Assembly: GCF_017356265.1 (NCBI RefSeq)
Contig: NZ_JAFNAW010000018.1
Span: forward strand, 1-62,779
Source: Paracoccus fontiphilus
GTDB lineage: Bacteria > Pseudomonadota > Alphaproteobacteria > Rhodobacterales > Rhodobacteraceae
Length of the DNA stretch: 62,779 nt
Direction: 5' to 3'
Below, piece by piece: positions 42,061 through 50,999 of the stretch; within the stretch, counting starts at the first letter, position 1; each line of letters starts with the position of its first letter. The position numbers and the translations under genes are program-made. A model generated the notes under the pieces. The model saw only the letters and a program-made list of their open reading frames with translations, was not told where the DNA came from and searched no databases.

Positions 42061-43659
42061 TCAGATCACGAAGCGGATGCCGGGGCGGGCAAGCCCGCCG
42101 CCTTGCGCCATGACGGTGCCGTCCGCGCGCCAGCAGGCCGCGCCGGTCATGGTGCCGTTGGCGGCGAAGCCGATGGCGTTCATGCCGCCGCCGATGGTCT
42201 TGACCAGCCGCACGTCATGGCCGCGCGCGCGCATCGCCGGTGCCAGGTCGGCGTAGGCCGGTTCCAGCTCCAGGTGATGCCCCTCGGTCCACAGGCGCGG
42301 CGCCTCGACCGCCTGTTGCAGGGTCATGCCGTGGTCCAGCAGGTTGACGATGGCCTGCATGGCCGACGGAAAGATCCGCACCCCGCCCGGCAGACCCAGC
42401 GCATAAAGCGGGCGGCCATCCCGCATCACCATCATGGGCGCCATCGAGGTCGGCACCCGTTTGCCCGGCATGACCGACAAGGCGCGGCCCGGCCGGGGGT
42501 CATAGTTCAGCATGTAGTTGTTCGGGATGATCCCCGTCCCCGGCACCATGAAGCGGGCACCCCACAGCCCGTTGATCGTATGCGTCGCGCTGACGATGTT
42601 GCCATCCCGGTCGGCCACCGTCACATGCGTCGTGTCACGGCTTTCATGGGGCATCCGCAGCCTAGCATAGTCCTTGGACGTGAAGCGGTCCACCGGCACA
42701 TCGACGAAGTCAGGATCGCCCGAGGCTGTCCGCCGATCCTCGAAGGCAAGCACGATGGCCCGCGCCATCAGATCCATCGCGTCGGGATTGCCGAAGCCCA
42801 TGCCGCGCAGGTCATGGGGTTCCAGCATGTTCAGCATCTGGACGACATGAATCCCCGAGGATGCGGGCGGCGGCGGACCGGCAATGGTGAAGCCGCGATA
42901 GGTGCCGAAGATCGCCTCGCGTTCTATTGCCCTTGCAGAGGCCAGATCGGCCAGGGTGACATGGCCCCCACCCGCCAGCCGGTCCACCAGGGCGCGGCCC
43001 AGATCGCCGCCATGCAGCGCGGCGTCGCCCTGCGTCTGGATCAGCCGCAGGCTTTCAGCGTAATCGCCCATGACCAGCCGCGACCCCGGCGCCAGCGGGT
43101 CGCCGTCCGGCAGGAACAGGCGCGCCATCTCGGGGTCGGTGCGCAGATCGTCCTCATGCTCGCGAATGGCGCCGTGCAGATAGGGGCTGACGGCAAAGCC
43201 GCGCGCGGCGGCCCGGACCGCCGGTTCGACCACATCGGCCCAGGGCAGGCGACCATACCGCCGCTGCATCAGGCACCAGCCGCGCAGGTTGCCGGGCACG
43301 GCGACGGCCGACGGCCCGACAAGGTTCCGTCGCCCCTCGGTCTCCATATAGGCGTCGGGCAGGTCGGACACGGGACGGAACATGTCCGGCCGCGCGCCCT
43401 GCCCCGCCGCCGACAGCGCGTCGATCACCACATGCCGCCCGTCCGCCAGCCGCAGATGCGGGATGCCTCCGCCCGCGACGCCGACCATCATCGGCTCCAC
43501 TACCGTCAGGGTCAGCAGCGCGGCCACGACGGCATCGACGGCATTGCCGCCGATGGCCAGCATCTCGGCCCCCGCAGCCGTCCCAAGCGGCGCGTTGGTC
43601 ACGACGACGCCCGCCGATCCCGAGGCCGGGCGCTTTTCGCAGGTGAAGGGCAAGCTCAT
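42061..43659 (-). CDS. Gamma-glutamyltransferase/hydrolase family, probably cytoplasmic
   Basis: A 532-residue N-terminal-nucleophile hydrolase that self-cleaves and moves or hydrolyses gamma-glutamyl groups. The nucleophile is probably T344 in DTTHVTVADRDGNIVSATHTIN, the usual TTH-x-S/T-V context. The N-terminus MSLPFTCEKRPASGSAGVVVT has no signal peptide, unlike secreted E. coli Ggt, so a cytoplasmic role is inferred. It lies six bases upstream of the hydroxyacid dehydrogenase in the operon. ATG 43659 is chosen over a GTG at 43668. Confidence 0.83.
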   Translation of the reverse strand: MSLPFTCEKRPASGSAGVVVTNAPLGTAAGAEMLAIGGNAVDAVVAALLTLTVVEPMMVGVAGGGIPHLRLADGRHVVIDALSAAGQGARPDMFRPVSDLPDAYMETEGRRNLVGPSAVAVPGNLRGWCLMQRRYGRLPWADVVEPAVRAAARGFAVSPYLHGAIREHEDDLRTDPEMARLFLPDGDPLAPGSRLVMGDYAESLRLIQTQGDAALHGGDLGRALVDRLAGGGHVTLADLASARAIEREAIFGTYRGFTIAGPPPPASSGIHVVQMLNMLEPHDLRGMGFGNPDAMDLMARAIVLAFEDRRTASGDPDFVDVPVDRFTSKDYARLRMPHESRDTTHVTVADRDGNIVSATHTINGLWGARFMVPGTGIIPNNYMLNYDPRPGRALSVMPGKRVPTSMAPMMVMRDGRPLYALGLPGGVRIFPSAMQAIVNLLDHGMTLQQAVEAPRLWTEGHHLELEPAYADLAPAMRARGHDVRLVKTIGGGMNAIGFAANGTMTGAACWRADGTVMAQGGGLARPGIRFVI

Positions 43660-43692
43660 GGCGACCACCCTAGGCGGCGGATGGAAGTGGGA

Positions 43693-45291
43693 TCAAGCCC
43701 GCGCATCCTCCAGCATCATGCGTGCGGCCTTTTCCGCGATCATCATCACCGGCGCGTTGGTGTTGCCGCTGGTGATCGTCGGCATGACCGAGGCATCCGC
43801 GATCCGCAGCCGCCCAAGCGCCCGCATCCGCAGGCGCGGGTCCACGACGGACCCGTCGTCCGCGCCCATCCGGCAGGTGCCGACCGGGTGGAAGATCGTC
43901 GTGCCGACCGCGCCCGCCGCCTTGACCAGATCGTCGTCGGTCTGGAAGGCGATGCCCGGCACATGCTCGCTGGGATCAAAGCGGGTGAAGGCAGGCTGGG
44001 CCGCGATCTTGCGCGCCAGCCGGATCGCGCGGACCGCCACGTCACGGTCGCCGGGCGTGGAGAGGTAGTTCGGCCGGATCGCCGGATGGGCGCGGAAATC
44101 CGGGCCGGTGACATGGACGGACCCCCGGCTTTCGGGCCGCAGGTTGCACACGCTGGCCGTCATCGCCGGAAAGGCATGGACCGGGTCGCCGAACTTGTCG
44201 AGGCTGACCGGCTGGACATGAAACTCCAGATCCGCCGTCGCCTTGTCGGGACCGGATCGCGCGAAGATGCCAAGCTGGCTGGGCGCCATGGACATCGGGC
44301 CGGAGCGCTTCAGCAAATATTCCAGCCCGATGGATGCCTTGCCCAGCAGGCGCGAGGCCTTCTCGTTCAGCGTCGGCACGCCCGTGACCTTGTAGACCAG
44401 CCGCAGTTGCAGGTGGTCCTGAAGGTTCTCGCCGACGCCCGCGACTTCGACCTGCGGAGCAATGCCCGCCGCTTGCAGCATGTCGCCGCGTCCGATGCCC
44501 GACTGCTCCAGGATCTGCACCGATCCGATGGCGCCCGCCGACAGGACGGTTTCGCGCGCCGCTCGCGCTTCCTGACGCTGGCCGCCGTGGTGGAAGGCGA
44601 CGCCCTTGACCTCGCCGTCTTCGATCACCAGCCGCTCGACCTCGGCCCCGGTCAGGACGCGCAGGTTCGGGCGGCGCAGGGCGGGGCGCAGGAAGGCCTT
44701 GGCCGCGCTCCATCGCCAGCCGCTGCGCTGGGTCACGTCGAAATAGCCGCTGCCCTCGTTGTCGCCCCGGTTGAAGTCGTCGGTGCGGGGAATGCCCGCC
44801 TGCTCGGCCGCCGCCATGAAGGCATCCAGCACGGCCCAGCGGACGCGGGCGGTTTCCACACGCAGTTCGCCTCCCGCGCCGTGGGTGTCGTCGGCGCCGC
44901 GATAGAAATCCTCCTGTGCCTTGAACAGGGGCAGGACGTCGTCCCAGCCCCAGCCGGTGCAGCCCATCTGCCGCCAGCCGTCGTAATCCGCCGCCTGTCC
45001 GCGCATGTAGATCATGCCGTTGATCGAGGACGACCCGCCGATCACCCGCCCGCGCGGATACAGAAGCTGACGACCGCCCAACCCTTCCTCGGCCTGGGTC
45101 TTGAAGCCCCAGTCGGTGCGTGGGTTGCCGATGCAATAGAGGTAGCCGACCGGGATGTGGATCCAGTGGTAGTTGTCGCGGCCCCCGGCCTCGAGCAGCA
45201 GCACGCGCGCCTTGGGATCGGCGGACAGGCGGTTCGCCAGCACGCAACCGGCGCTGCCCGCGCCGATGACGATGTAATCGTAGGTTTCCAT
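43693..45291 (-). CDS. GMC-family FAD oxidoreductase (choline-dehydrogenase-like)
   Basis: A 532-residue flavoprotein oxidising an alcohol to an aldehyde. The FAD-binding loop is DYIVIGAGSAGCVLANRLSAD (from residue 5), with GMC signature 1 GRVIGGSSSINGMIYMRGQ and signature 2 SAGAIGSVQILEQSGIG. The C-terminal active site is FHPVGTCRMG...SVMPTITSGNTNAPVMMIAEKAA. Its start shares one base with the livM stop (TGATG). The alcohol is probably derived from the compound imported by the adjacent ABC system. Confidence 0.88.
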   Translation of the reverse strand: METYDYIVIGAGSAGCVLANRLSADPKARVLLLEAGGRDNYHWIHIPVGYLYCIGNPRTDWGFKTQAEEGLGGRQLLYPRGRVIGGSSSINGMIYMRGQAADYDGWRQMGCTGWGWDDVLPLFKAQEDFYRGADDTHGAGGELRVETARVRWAVLDAFMAAAEQAGIPRTDDFNRGDNEGSGYFDVTQRSGWRWSAAKAFLRPALRRPNLRVLTGAEVERLVIEDGEVKGVAFHHGGQRQEARAARETVLSAGAIGSVQILEQSGIGRGDMLQAAGIAPQVEVAGVGENLQDHLQLRLVYKVTGVPTLNEKASRLLGKASIGLEYLLKRSGPMSMAPSQLGIFARSGPDKATADLEFHVQPVSLDKFGDPVHAFPAMTASVCNLRPESRGSVHVTGPDFRAHPAIRPNYLSTPGDRDVAVRAIRLARKIAAQPAFTRFDPSEHVPGIAFQTDDDLVKAAGAVGTTIFHPVGTCRMGADDGSVVDPRLRMRALGRLRIADASVMPTITSGNTNAPVMMIAEKAARMMLEDARA

Positions 45292-46289
45292 CAGCTTTCC
45301 GACCTGAAGCCCAGCTTGCGGCCCAGGCGGCTGGCGAAGAACTCTCCGATAAGGCCGCGCCGGAAGACCAGCACGCAGACCATGAAGACCACGCCGGTGA
45401 TGATCGTCACGGGGAAGTCCGAGGTGGCAAGATAGTTCTGCAGCGTCACCACCAGCCCCGCGCCCACGACCGGGCCCGCCAGCGTGCCGATGCCGCCCAG
45501 AAGGGTCATCAGGATCACCTCGCCCGACATCTGCCAGGTCACGTCGGTCAGCGTCGCGAACTGGAAGACCAGTGCCTTGACGCCGCCCGCCAGCCCGGCA
45601 AGCGCCGCCGACATCACGAAGGCGCCCAGCTTGTAGCGGCTGACGGAGTAACCAAGCGAGATGGCGCGCTGTTCGTTCTCGCGGATCGACTTGAGGATCA
45701 TGCCGAACGGCGAGTTCACGAAGCGCCAGATCACCAGCAGCCCCAGGACGAAGACCGCCAGCACGAAGTAGTACATGGTCATCGTGTCGGACAGGTCGAT
45801 GATGCCGAACAGGCGGCCGCGCGGGACGGACTGGATGCCGTCCTCGCCATGGGTGAAGCCCGCCTGCAGGCAGAAGAAGAAAAACATCTGCGACAAGGCC
45901 AGCGTGATCATGGCGAAATAGATGCCTTGGCGGCGGATGGCGATGGCGCCCATCACCAGCCCAAGGGCCGCCGCGCCCAGAACACCCAGCAGGATACCGG
46001 CCTCGGGCGACCATCCCCAGACCTTGACGGCATGGGCGGTGAAGTAGGCGGAGCCGCCGAAGAAGGCGGCATGGCCGAAGGACAGCAGCCCCGTGTAGCC
46101 CAGCAGCAGGTTGAAGGCCGCCGCGAACAGGCCGAAGGCCAGAAGCTTCATCAGGAAGATCGGATACAGGAACTGCGGCGCCAGCAGCAGCGCGGCGGCG
46201 ATCACGGCCAGCAGCGCAAGCTGGATGGCCCCGGCCTTGGGATGGATGGCGACGTGTTCGGTCGGGATGGGTTCGGATTTGCCGGCCAT
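45291..46289 (-). CDS. livM: Branched-chain-type ABC permease LivM
   Basis: A 332-residue permease of the HAAT family. LLGYTGLLSFGHAAFFGGSAYFTAHAV is the LivM signature and the ALSQMFFFFCLQ segment precedes the EAA-like loop (SIRENEQRAISLGYSVSRYKL). About nine helices. The ATG at 46289 is preferred because GGAAAGGA is at good distance; an ATG at 46298 is too close to it and would overlap livH. It forms the membrane channel with LivH. Confidence 0.9.
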   Translation of the reverse strand: MAGKSEPIPTEHVAIHPKAGAIQLALLAVIAAALLLAPQFLYPIFLMKLLAFGLFAAAFNLLLGYTGLLSFGHAAFFGGSAYFTAHAVKVWGWSPEAGILLGVLGAAALGLVMGAIAIRRQGIYFAMITLALSQMFFFFCLQAGFTHGEDGIQSVPRGRLFGIIDLSDTMTMYYFVLAVFVLGLLVIWRFVNSPFGMILKSIRENEQRAISLGYSVSRYKLGAFVMSAALAGLAGGVKALVFQFATLTDVTWQMSGEVILMTLLGGIGTLAGPVVGAGLVVTLQNYLATSDFPVTIITGVVFMVCVLVFRRGLIGEFFASRLGRKLGFRSES

Positions 46290-46290
46290 G

Positions 46291-47178
46291 TCAGGCATCC
46301 TTTCCGAAAAGGCCCGCGGGCCGGAGGATCAGGACGATCGCCATGATGACGAAGATCACGATGTTGGACGCCTCGGGGTAGAAGACCTTGGTCAGCCCCT
46401 CGACCACGCCCAGCATGTAGCCGGTGACGATGGCGCCCAGGATGGACCCCATGCCGCCGACCACGACCACGGCGAAGACGATGATGATCAGGTTCGACCC
46501 CATCAGCGGGCTGACCTGATAGACGGGCGCCGCCAGCACTCCGGCAAAGGCCGCAAGCCCCGCGCCAAGCGCATAGGTCAGCGTCAGCAGCAGGGGCACG
46601 TTGACGCCGAAGCTTTGCACCAGCACCGGGTTTTCCGTGGCCGCGCGCAGGTAGGCGCCGAGCTTCGTCTTTTCGATCAGGAACCAGACGCCCAGACAGA
46701 CGATCAGCGAGGCCACGACCACCCAGCCGCGATAAACCGGCAGGAACATGAAGCCCAGGTTCACCGCCCCCGTCAGCGCGGCGGGCGCCGCATAGGGCAT
46801 CCCGGATGCGCCGTAGAAATACCGGAACGTCCCCTCGATGGCCAAGGCAAGGCCGAAGGTGAACAGCAGCCCGTACAGGTGGTCCAGCTTGTAAAGCCTC
46901 GACAGCATCGTGCGCTCGATGATCGCGCCGAAAAGGCCGACGATCAGCGGCGCGGCGATCAGCGCCAGCCAGTAGTTGACCCCGCCAACCGTCAGCAGCA
47001 GCAGCGCCGTGAAGGCGCCCAGCATGTATTGCGCGCCATGCGCGAAGTTGATCACCCGCAGCAGGCCGAAGATGACGGCGAGGCCAAGCGACAGCAGCGC
47101 ATAGAACGACCCGTTGATCAGGCCGACCAGCAACTGTCCCATCAGCGCGGCGACGGGGATGCCGAAGATCATGGTCAT
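46291..47178 (-). CDS. livH: Branched-chain-type ABC permease LivH
   Basis: A 295-residue HAAT permease. LLVGLINGSFYALLSLGLAVIFGLLRVINFAHGAQYMLGAF is the LivH signature, and the C-terminus IVFAVVVVGGMGSILGAIVTGYMLGVVEGL is equally typical. It lies two bases downstream of livF on the minus strand and is separated from livM by a short overlap region. It acts as a heterodimer with LivM. Confidence 0.92.
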   Translation of the reverse strand: MTMIFGIPVAALMGQLLVGLINGSFYALLSLGLAVIFGLLRVINFAHGAQYMLGAFTALLLLTVGGVNYWLALIAAPLIVGLFGAIIERTMLSRLYKLDHLYGLLFTFGLALAIEGTFRYFYGASGMPYAAPAALTGAVNLGFMFLPVYRGWVVVASLIVCLGVWFLIEKTKLGAYLRAATENPVLVQSFGVNVPLLLTLTYALGAGLAAFAGVLAAPVYQVSPLMGSNLIIIVFAVVVVGGMGSILGAIVTGYMLGVVEGLTKVFYPEASNIVIFVIMAIVLILRPAGLFGKDA

Positions 47179-47180
47179 GG

Positions 47181-47885
47181 TTACACCCCCAGTTCCCGAT
47201 GCAGCAGGTCCATCCGGTTCGGCAGGTCCGACACGGGAAATTCGGCGGTCATCGTTCCGTGGTCCATGAGGTAGAAGCGGTCCGCGACCTTGGCGGCGAA
47301 GCGGAAGTTCTGTTCCACCAGCACCACGGTCATGCCGCGTTGTTTCAACTGCCGCAGGACGTCGCCGATGGCGTTGATGATGACCGGGGCCAAGCCTTCG
47401 GTCGGCTCGTCCAGCAGCAGGCAGCGCGCCCCGGTGCGCAGGATGCGCGCCATGGCCAGCATCTGCTGTTCACCCCCCGACAGCTTGGTGCCGGGGCTGT
47501 TGCGGCGTTCCTGGAGGTTCGGGAACAGGTCGTAGATCTCGGCCACCGACATGCCGCCCTCGGCGACCTTGGGGGGCAGCATCAGGTTTTCCTCGACCGA
47601 GAGGGTGGCGAAGATGCCGCGCTCCTCGGGGACGAAGCCCAGGCCCGCGCGGGCGGTCTTGTGCAGGGGCACGGACATCATGTCCTGGCCCGCAAAGGTG
47701 ATGCGGCCGGTGCGCTTGCGCAGGATGCCCATGATCGCGCGCAGGGTGGTGGTCTTCCCCATGCCGTTGCGGCCCAGGATGCAGATCATCTCGCCTTCGT
47801 TGACGTGCAGGTCCACGCCATGCAGCACATGGCTTTCGCCGTACCAGGCCTGAAGCCCGGCGGTTTCCAGAAGCGGAGCCGTCAT
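47181..47885 (-). CDS. livF: ABC transporter ATPase LivF
   Basis: A 234-residue ATPase. It has Walker A GRNGMGKTTTLRAIMG, signature LSGGEQQMLAMARILRTGARCLLLDEPTEGLAP and switch His replaced as usual in LivF by EQN (VLVEQNFRFAAKVAD). It overlaps livG by four bases (47882-47885). It pairs with LivG to energise uptake. Confidence 0.93.
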   Translation of the reverse strand: MTAPLLETAGLQAWYGESHVLHGVDLHVNEGEMICILGRNGMGKTTTLRAIMGILRKRTGRITFAGQDMMSVPLHKTARAGLGFVPEERGIFATLSVEENLMLPPKVAEGGMSVAEIYDLFPNLQERRNSPGTKLSGGEQQMLAMARILRTGARCLLLDEPTEGLAPVIINAIGDVLRQLKQRGMTVVLVEQNFRFAAKVADRFYLMDHGTMTAEFPVSDLPNRMDLLHRELGV

Positions 47886-48661
47886 CCTTCGGTTCCCATA
47901 TAGGCGGTGCGCACGCGCGGATCGGCCGAGACGGTGGCATAGTCGCCCGTCGCGATGATCTCTCCGCGTTGCAGCACGGTGACGTGGTGGCAGATGTCGG
48001 CGACCACGTTCAGGTTATGCTCGACCATCAGGACGGCGCGGGTTTGCGCGACGTCGCGGATGATCTCGGCCACCATGCGCACGTCCTCCTGGCCCATGCC
48101 GGCCATGGGTTCGTCCAGCAGCAGCACCTCGGGGTCCAAGGCCAGCGTCGTCGCGATCTCCAGCACGCGCTTGCGACCATAGGACAGGTCGGCGGCGCGG
48201 TGGTCGCGATAGGGCGTCAGGCCAAGGTCGTCGATCAACTGGTCCGCGCGCCCGTTCAGCCGGTCCAGCGAGGACAACGGCTTCCAGAACTGCACCGCCA
48301 GCCCGGCGGGACGTTGCAGCGCGACCTTGACGTTCTCGCGCACCGTCAGGTGGGGAAAGACGGCCGAGATCTGGAACGATCGCACCAGCCCCATCCGCGC
48401 CACCTTGTCGGGCTTAGTCTGGGTGATGTCCTGGCCCAGAAGGGTGATCTTGCCGCGCGTGGGTTGCAGGAACTTGGTCAGCAGGTTGAAGACGGTGGTC
48501 TTGCCGGCGCCGTTCGGCCCGATCAGCGCGTGGATGCGGGCATGTTCCACGTCCAGGTCGACGTCGTTGACGGCGGTGAAGCCTGCAAAATCCTTGCCGA
48601 GACCGCGGGCGGACAACACCACCCGCGGTTCGGTTTGCGTCATGGCTGGCGCAATGGTCAT
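47882..48661 (-). CDS. livG: ABC transporter ATPase LivG
   Basis: A 259-residue ATPase. Walker A is GPNGAGKTTVFNLLTKF, followed by the LivG-specific GLVRSFQISAVFPHLTVRENV, signature LSYGRKRVLEIATTLALDPEVLLLDEPMAGMG, and VLMVEHNLNVVADICHHV. It starts at 48661, ten bases after the stop of the binding-protein gene; an ATG at 48643 is the alternative. It is the first ATPase of the operon. Confidence 0.92.
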   Translation of the reverse strand: MTIAPAMTQTEPRVVLSARGLGKDFAGFTAVNDVDLDVEHARIHALIGPNGAGKTTVFNLLTKFLQPTRGKITLLGQDITQTKPDKVARMGLVRSFQISAVFPHLTVRENVKVALQRPAGLAVQFWKPLSSLDRLNGRADQLIDDLGLTPYRDHRAADLSYGRKRVLEIATTLALDPEVLLLDEPMAGMGQEDVRMVAEIIRDVAQTRAVLMVEHNLNVVADICHHVTVLQRGEIIATGDYATVSADPRVRTAYMGTEG

Positions 48662-48670
48662 GAACGCGCC

Positions 48671-49873
48671 TTACTGCGTGACCAGCGGGCAGCCGCTCTT
48701 GGCCGGGTCCATGAAGGCTTCGCTGCCCGGAATGGTCGCCAGCACGTTGTAGTAGTCCCACTCCTCGGTGATGTCGGCGGGGGCCTTCACCTCCATCAGG
48801 TAGACGTCCTTGATCAAGCGGCCGTTGGCGCCCACCCTGCCGTCCTGCGCGAAGACGTCGTTGATCGGCAGTTCGTGCAGCTTGGCCGCGACGGCTTCGG
48901 TCTCATCCGTCCCGGCGGCCTCGATGGCCTTCAGGTAGGAGGTCACGGCCGAATAGGTGCCCGCGTGGACCATGTTGGGCATCGACCCGGTGCGTTCCAG
49001 GAAGCGGCGGCCGAATTCCTCGCTTTCGGCATTGCGCTTCCAGTAGAAGCTTTCGGTCAGGTTCAGGCCCTGCGCCGCCTCGGCGCCCAGGCCGTGGACG
49101 TCGGCCAGCGTGAACAGCAGCGCGGCCAGCTTCTGCCCGCCCTGGGTGATGCCGAATTCCGCCGCCTGCTTGATCGAGTTCTGCGTGTCCGCGCCCGCGT
49201 TCGCTAGCCCGATCACTTTCGCGCCCGAGGCTTGCGCCTGCAGCAGGAAGGACGAGAAATCGGTCGAGGCCAGCGGGTGGCGCACCGATCCGACGACCGT
49301 GCCGCCCTGCCCCTTGACGAAGTTGCCGGTGTTTTCCTCCAGCGAATAGCCGAAGGCATAGTCGGCGGTCAGGAAGAACCAGCTGTCGCCACCTTCCTTC
49401 ACAAGGGCGCCGCCGGTGCCGACGGCCAAGGCGTGCGTGTCATAGGCCCAGTGGAAGCCATAGGGCGAACACTGCGCGCCGGTCAGTTCGGTCGTCGCCG
49501 CGCCGGTGTTGATGGTGACCTTCTTTTCCTCGACGCTCAGCGCCTGGACGGCCAGACCCACGGACGAGGTCGTCAGTTCCATGATGGAATCGACCTGTTC
49601 GTTGTCATACCACTGACGCGCGATGTTCGACGCGATGTCGGGCTTGTTCTGGTGGTCGGCGGTCACGACCTCGATCGGTGCGTCCAGAACCTTGCCGCCG
49701 AAATCCTCGACCGCCATCAGCGCGGCTTCATAGGAATTCTTGCCGCCGAAGTCGGAATAGACGCCCGACTGGTCGTTCAGGATGCCGATCTTGACCTTGC
49801 CGTCGGAAACCTCGGCAACGGCGGGCGCGGCGATCAGACCGACGGACGCGGCGGACAAAAGCAGTTTACGCAT
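48671..49873 (-). CDS. Periplasmic amino-acid-type substrate-binding protein (Peripla_BP_6)
   Basis: A 400-residue periplasmic protein with signal peptide MRKLLLSAASVGLIAAPAVA and a two-lobed LivJ/LivK-like fold (VKIGILNDQSGVYSDFGGKNSYEAALMAVEDFGG; GFHWAYDTHALAVG). The Cys in AQCSPYG is conserved in this subgroup. The ATG at 49873 follows GGGGAGGTTGT, an excellent ribosome site. It heads the eight-gene operon and defines its substrate, which is not necessarily a branched-chain amino acid, since the operon also holds alcohol and gamma-glutamyl enzymes. Confidence 0.85.
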   Translation of the reverse strand: MRKLLLSAASVGLIAAPAVAEVSDGKVKIGILNDQSGVYSDFGGKNSYEAALMAVEDFGGKVLDAPIEVVTADHQNKPDIASNIARQWYDNEQVDSIMELTTSSVGLAVQALSVEEKKVTINTGAATTELTGAQCSPYGFHWAYDTHALAVGTGGALVKEGGDSWFFLTADYAFGYSLEENTGNFVKGQGGTVVGSVRHPLASTDFSSFLLQAQASGAKVIGLANAGADTQNSIKQAAEFGITQGGQKLAALLFTLADVHGLGAEAAQGLNLTESFYWKRNAESEEFGRRFLERTGSMPNMVHAGTYSAVTSYLKAIEAAGTDETEAVAAKLHELPINDVFAQDGRVGANGRLIKDVYLMEVKAPADITEEWDYYNVLATIPGSEAFMDPAKSGCPLVTQ

Positions 49874-50034
49874 ACAACCTCCCCTAAGGCATGACCCCTT
49901 GGCGCCGCGACGAAGGGCCGCAAGCCGGGATGATGTCCTGTTCAAAATGACGAAGGCTTCTCCTCTGACCCTCGTTCGACGAAAGGATGACCCTAAAGTC
50001 ACTTTGACACAAGCGTTCAAACGCGTCTAATTTC

Positions 50035-50049
50035 GTTCAGGTTCTGAAC
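50035..50049. promoter_or_regulatory. Inverted repeat GTTCAG-N3-CTGAAC, candidate LysR operator
   Basis: A perfect inverted repeat GTTCAG (50035-50040), GTT, CTGAAC (50044-50049) lies 14 bases before the LysR ATG. Further TTGAAC/GTTCAA copies occur at about 49949, 50014 and 50054. The arrangement in the divergent gap suits autoregulation by the LysR protein and control of the ABC operon. Confidence 0.45.
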
Positions 50050-50063
50050 AAATTTGAACAGTC

Positions 50064-50942
50064 ATGCTGAGTTGGGACGATCTTCAATTTTTTCTCGCCG
50101 TCTCGCGCGAGGGGCAGCTGTCGCGCGCCGCGCGCGTGCTGGGGACGTCGCACGTGACCGTGTCGCGCCGGATCGACCGGCTGGAACAGGCGCTGAACAC
50201 ACGGCTGTTCGAACGCAACCCTCGCGGATACGAGCCTACCCCGGCTGGCCGCCGCCTGGTCGAGATGGCGGAACGGATGGAGGAAGCGGCCGACCAGGGC
50301 ACCGTGTCACGCCAGGCGGGTCCGCTTCGACTGGCGGTCCCGGAAGGCTTCGCCAGCCTTTTCTCGACCCACCTGTGGCCCGATTTCATCGCCAAGTTCC
50401 CGCTGATCTCGCTGGAGCTGATCACCATGTCGCAGATCCTGTCCTTGTCGCGGCGCGAGGCCGACATGTCGGTGACGCTGGACCCGATCTCCAGTGGCCC
50501 CTATCGGTCGGAACGGCTGGCGAACTACACGCTGCATCTTTATGCGACCGAAAGCTGTCTTGCCGCCAACGGGCCCATCACCCGGCGCGAGGATCTGCGC
50601 CGTCACCGCATCATCGGCTATATCGAGGAGATGATCTTCGCCCCCGGCCTCGACTACCTGGGAGAGGTCCTGCCGGGGCTGCGGGCCTCGATCAGAAGCT
50701 CCAGCGTCTTCAACCAGCTGGCTGCGGCGCGAAACCACCTAGGGGTCGTGGTGCTGCCGCATTACATAGCGGTCAAGTACCCGGAATTGCGGATCATCCT
50801 GCCTGACGAGGTGACGCTGACGCGCAGCTATTGGCTGACCTGCCATCGCGAGGTTCGCGCCATGCGACGGGAACGGGCGGTCATCGCCTTTCTGACCGAC
50901 AGCCTTACGGCACGCGGGTCCGAACTGATCCGGACGCCCTGA
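50064..50942 (+). CDS. LysR-family transcriptional regulator
   Basis: A 292-residue LysR protein with an N-terminal winged helix-turn-helix (DLQFFLAVSREGQLSRAARVLGTSHVTVSRRIDRLEQAL, residues 6-45) and a periplasmic-binding-like effector domain (about 90-290). It is transcribed away from the ABC/GMC/GGT operon, the classic arrangement for a regulator of that operon. It does not carry extra domains. The effector is unknown, probably the transported compound or an intermediate. Confidence 0.9.
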   Translation: MLSWDDLQFFLAVSREGQLSRAARVLGTSHVTVSRRIDRLEQALNTRLFERNPRGYEPTPAGRRLVEMAERMEEAADQGTVSRQAGPLRLAVPEGFASLFSTHLWPDFIAKFPLISLELITMSQILSLSRREADMSVTLDPISSGPYRSERLANYTLHLYATESCLAANGPITRREDLRRHRIIGYIEEMIFAPGLDYLGEVLPGLRASIRSSSVFNQLAAARNHLGVVVLPHYIAVKYPELRIILPDEVTLTRSYWLTCHREVRAMRRERAVIAFLTDSLTARGSELIRTP

Positions 50943-50999
50943 AGATCCAACCCCTTCTCGGGAGGCCGCAATGGTTGCCTGCCACGGGAAGCCTCCAGC

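Noticed and set aside
41056..45435. A very long open frame (about 1,459 codons) on the plus strand opposite the dehydrogenase, GGT and GMC genes.
   Set aside because: It is the antisense shadow of three well-identified genes in high-GC DNA. Its residues are Arg/His/Gly-rich without any domain pattern.
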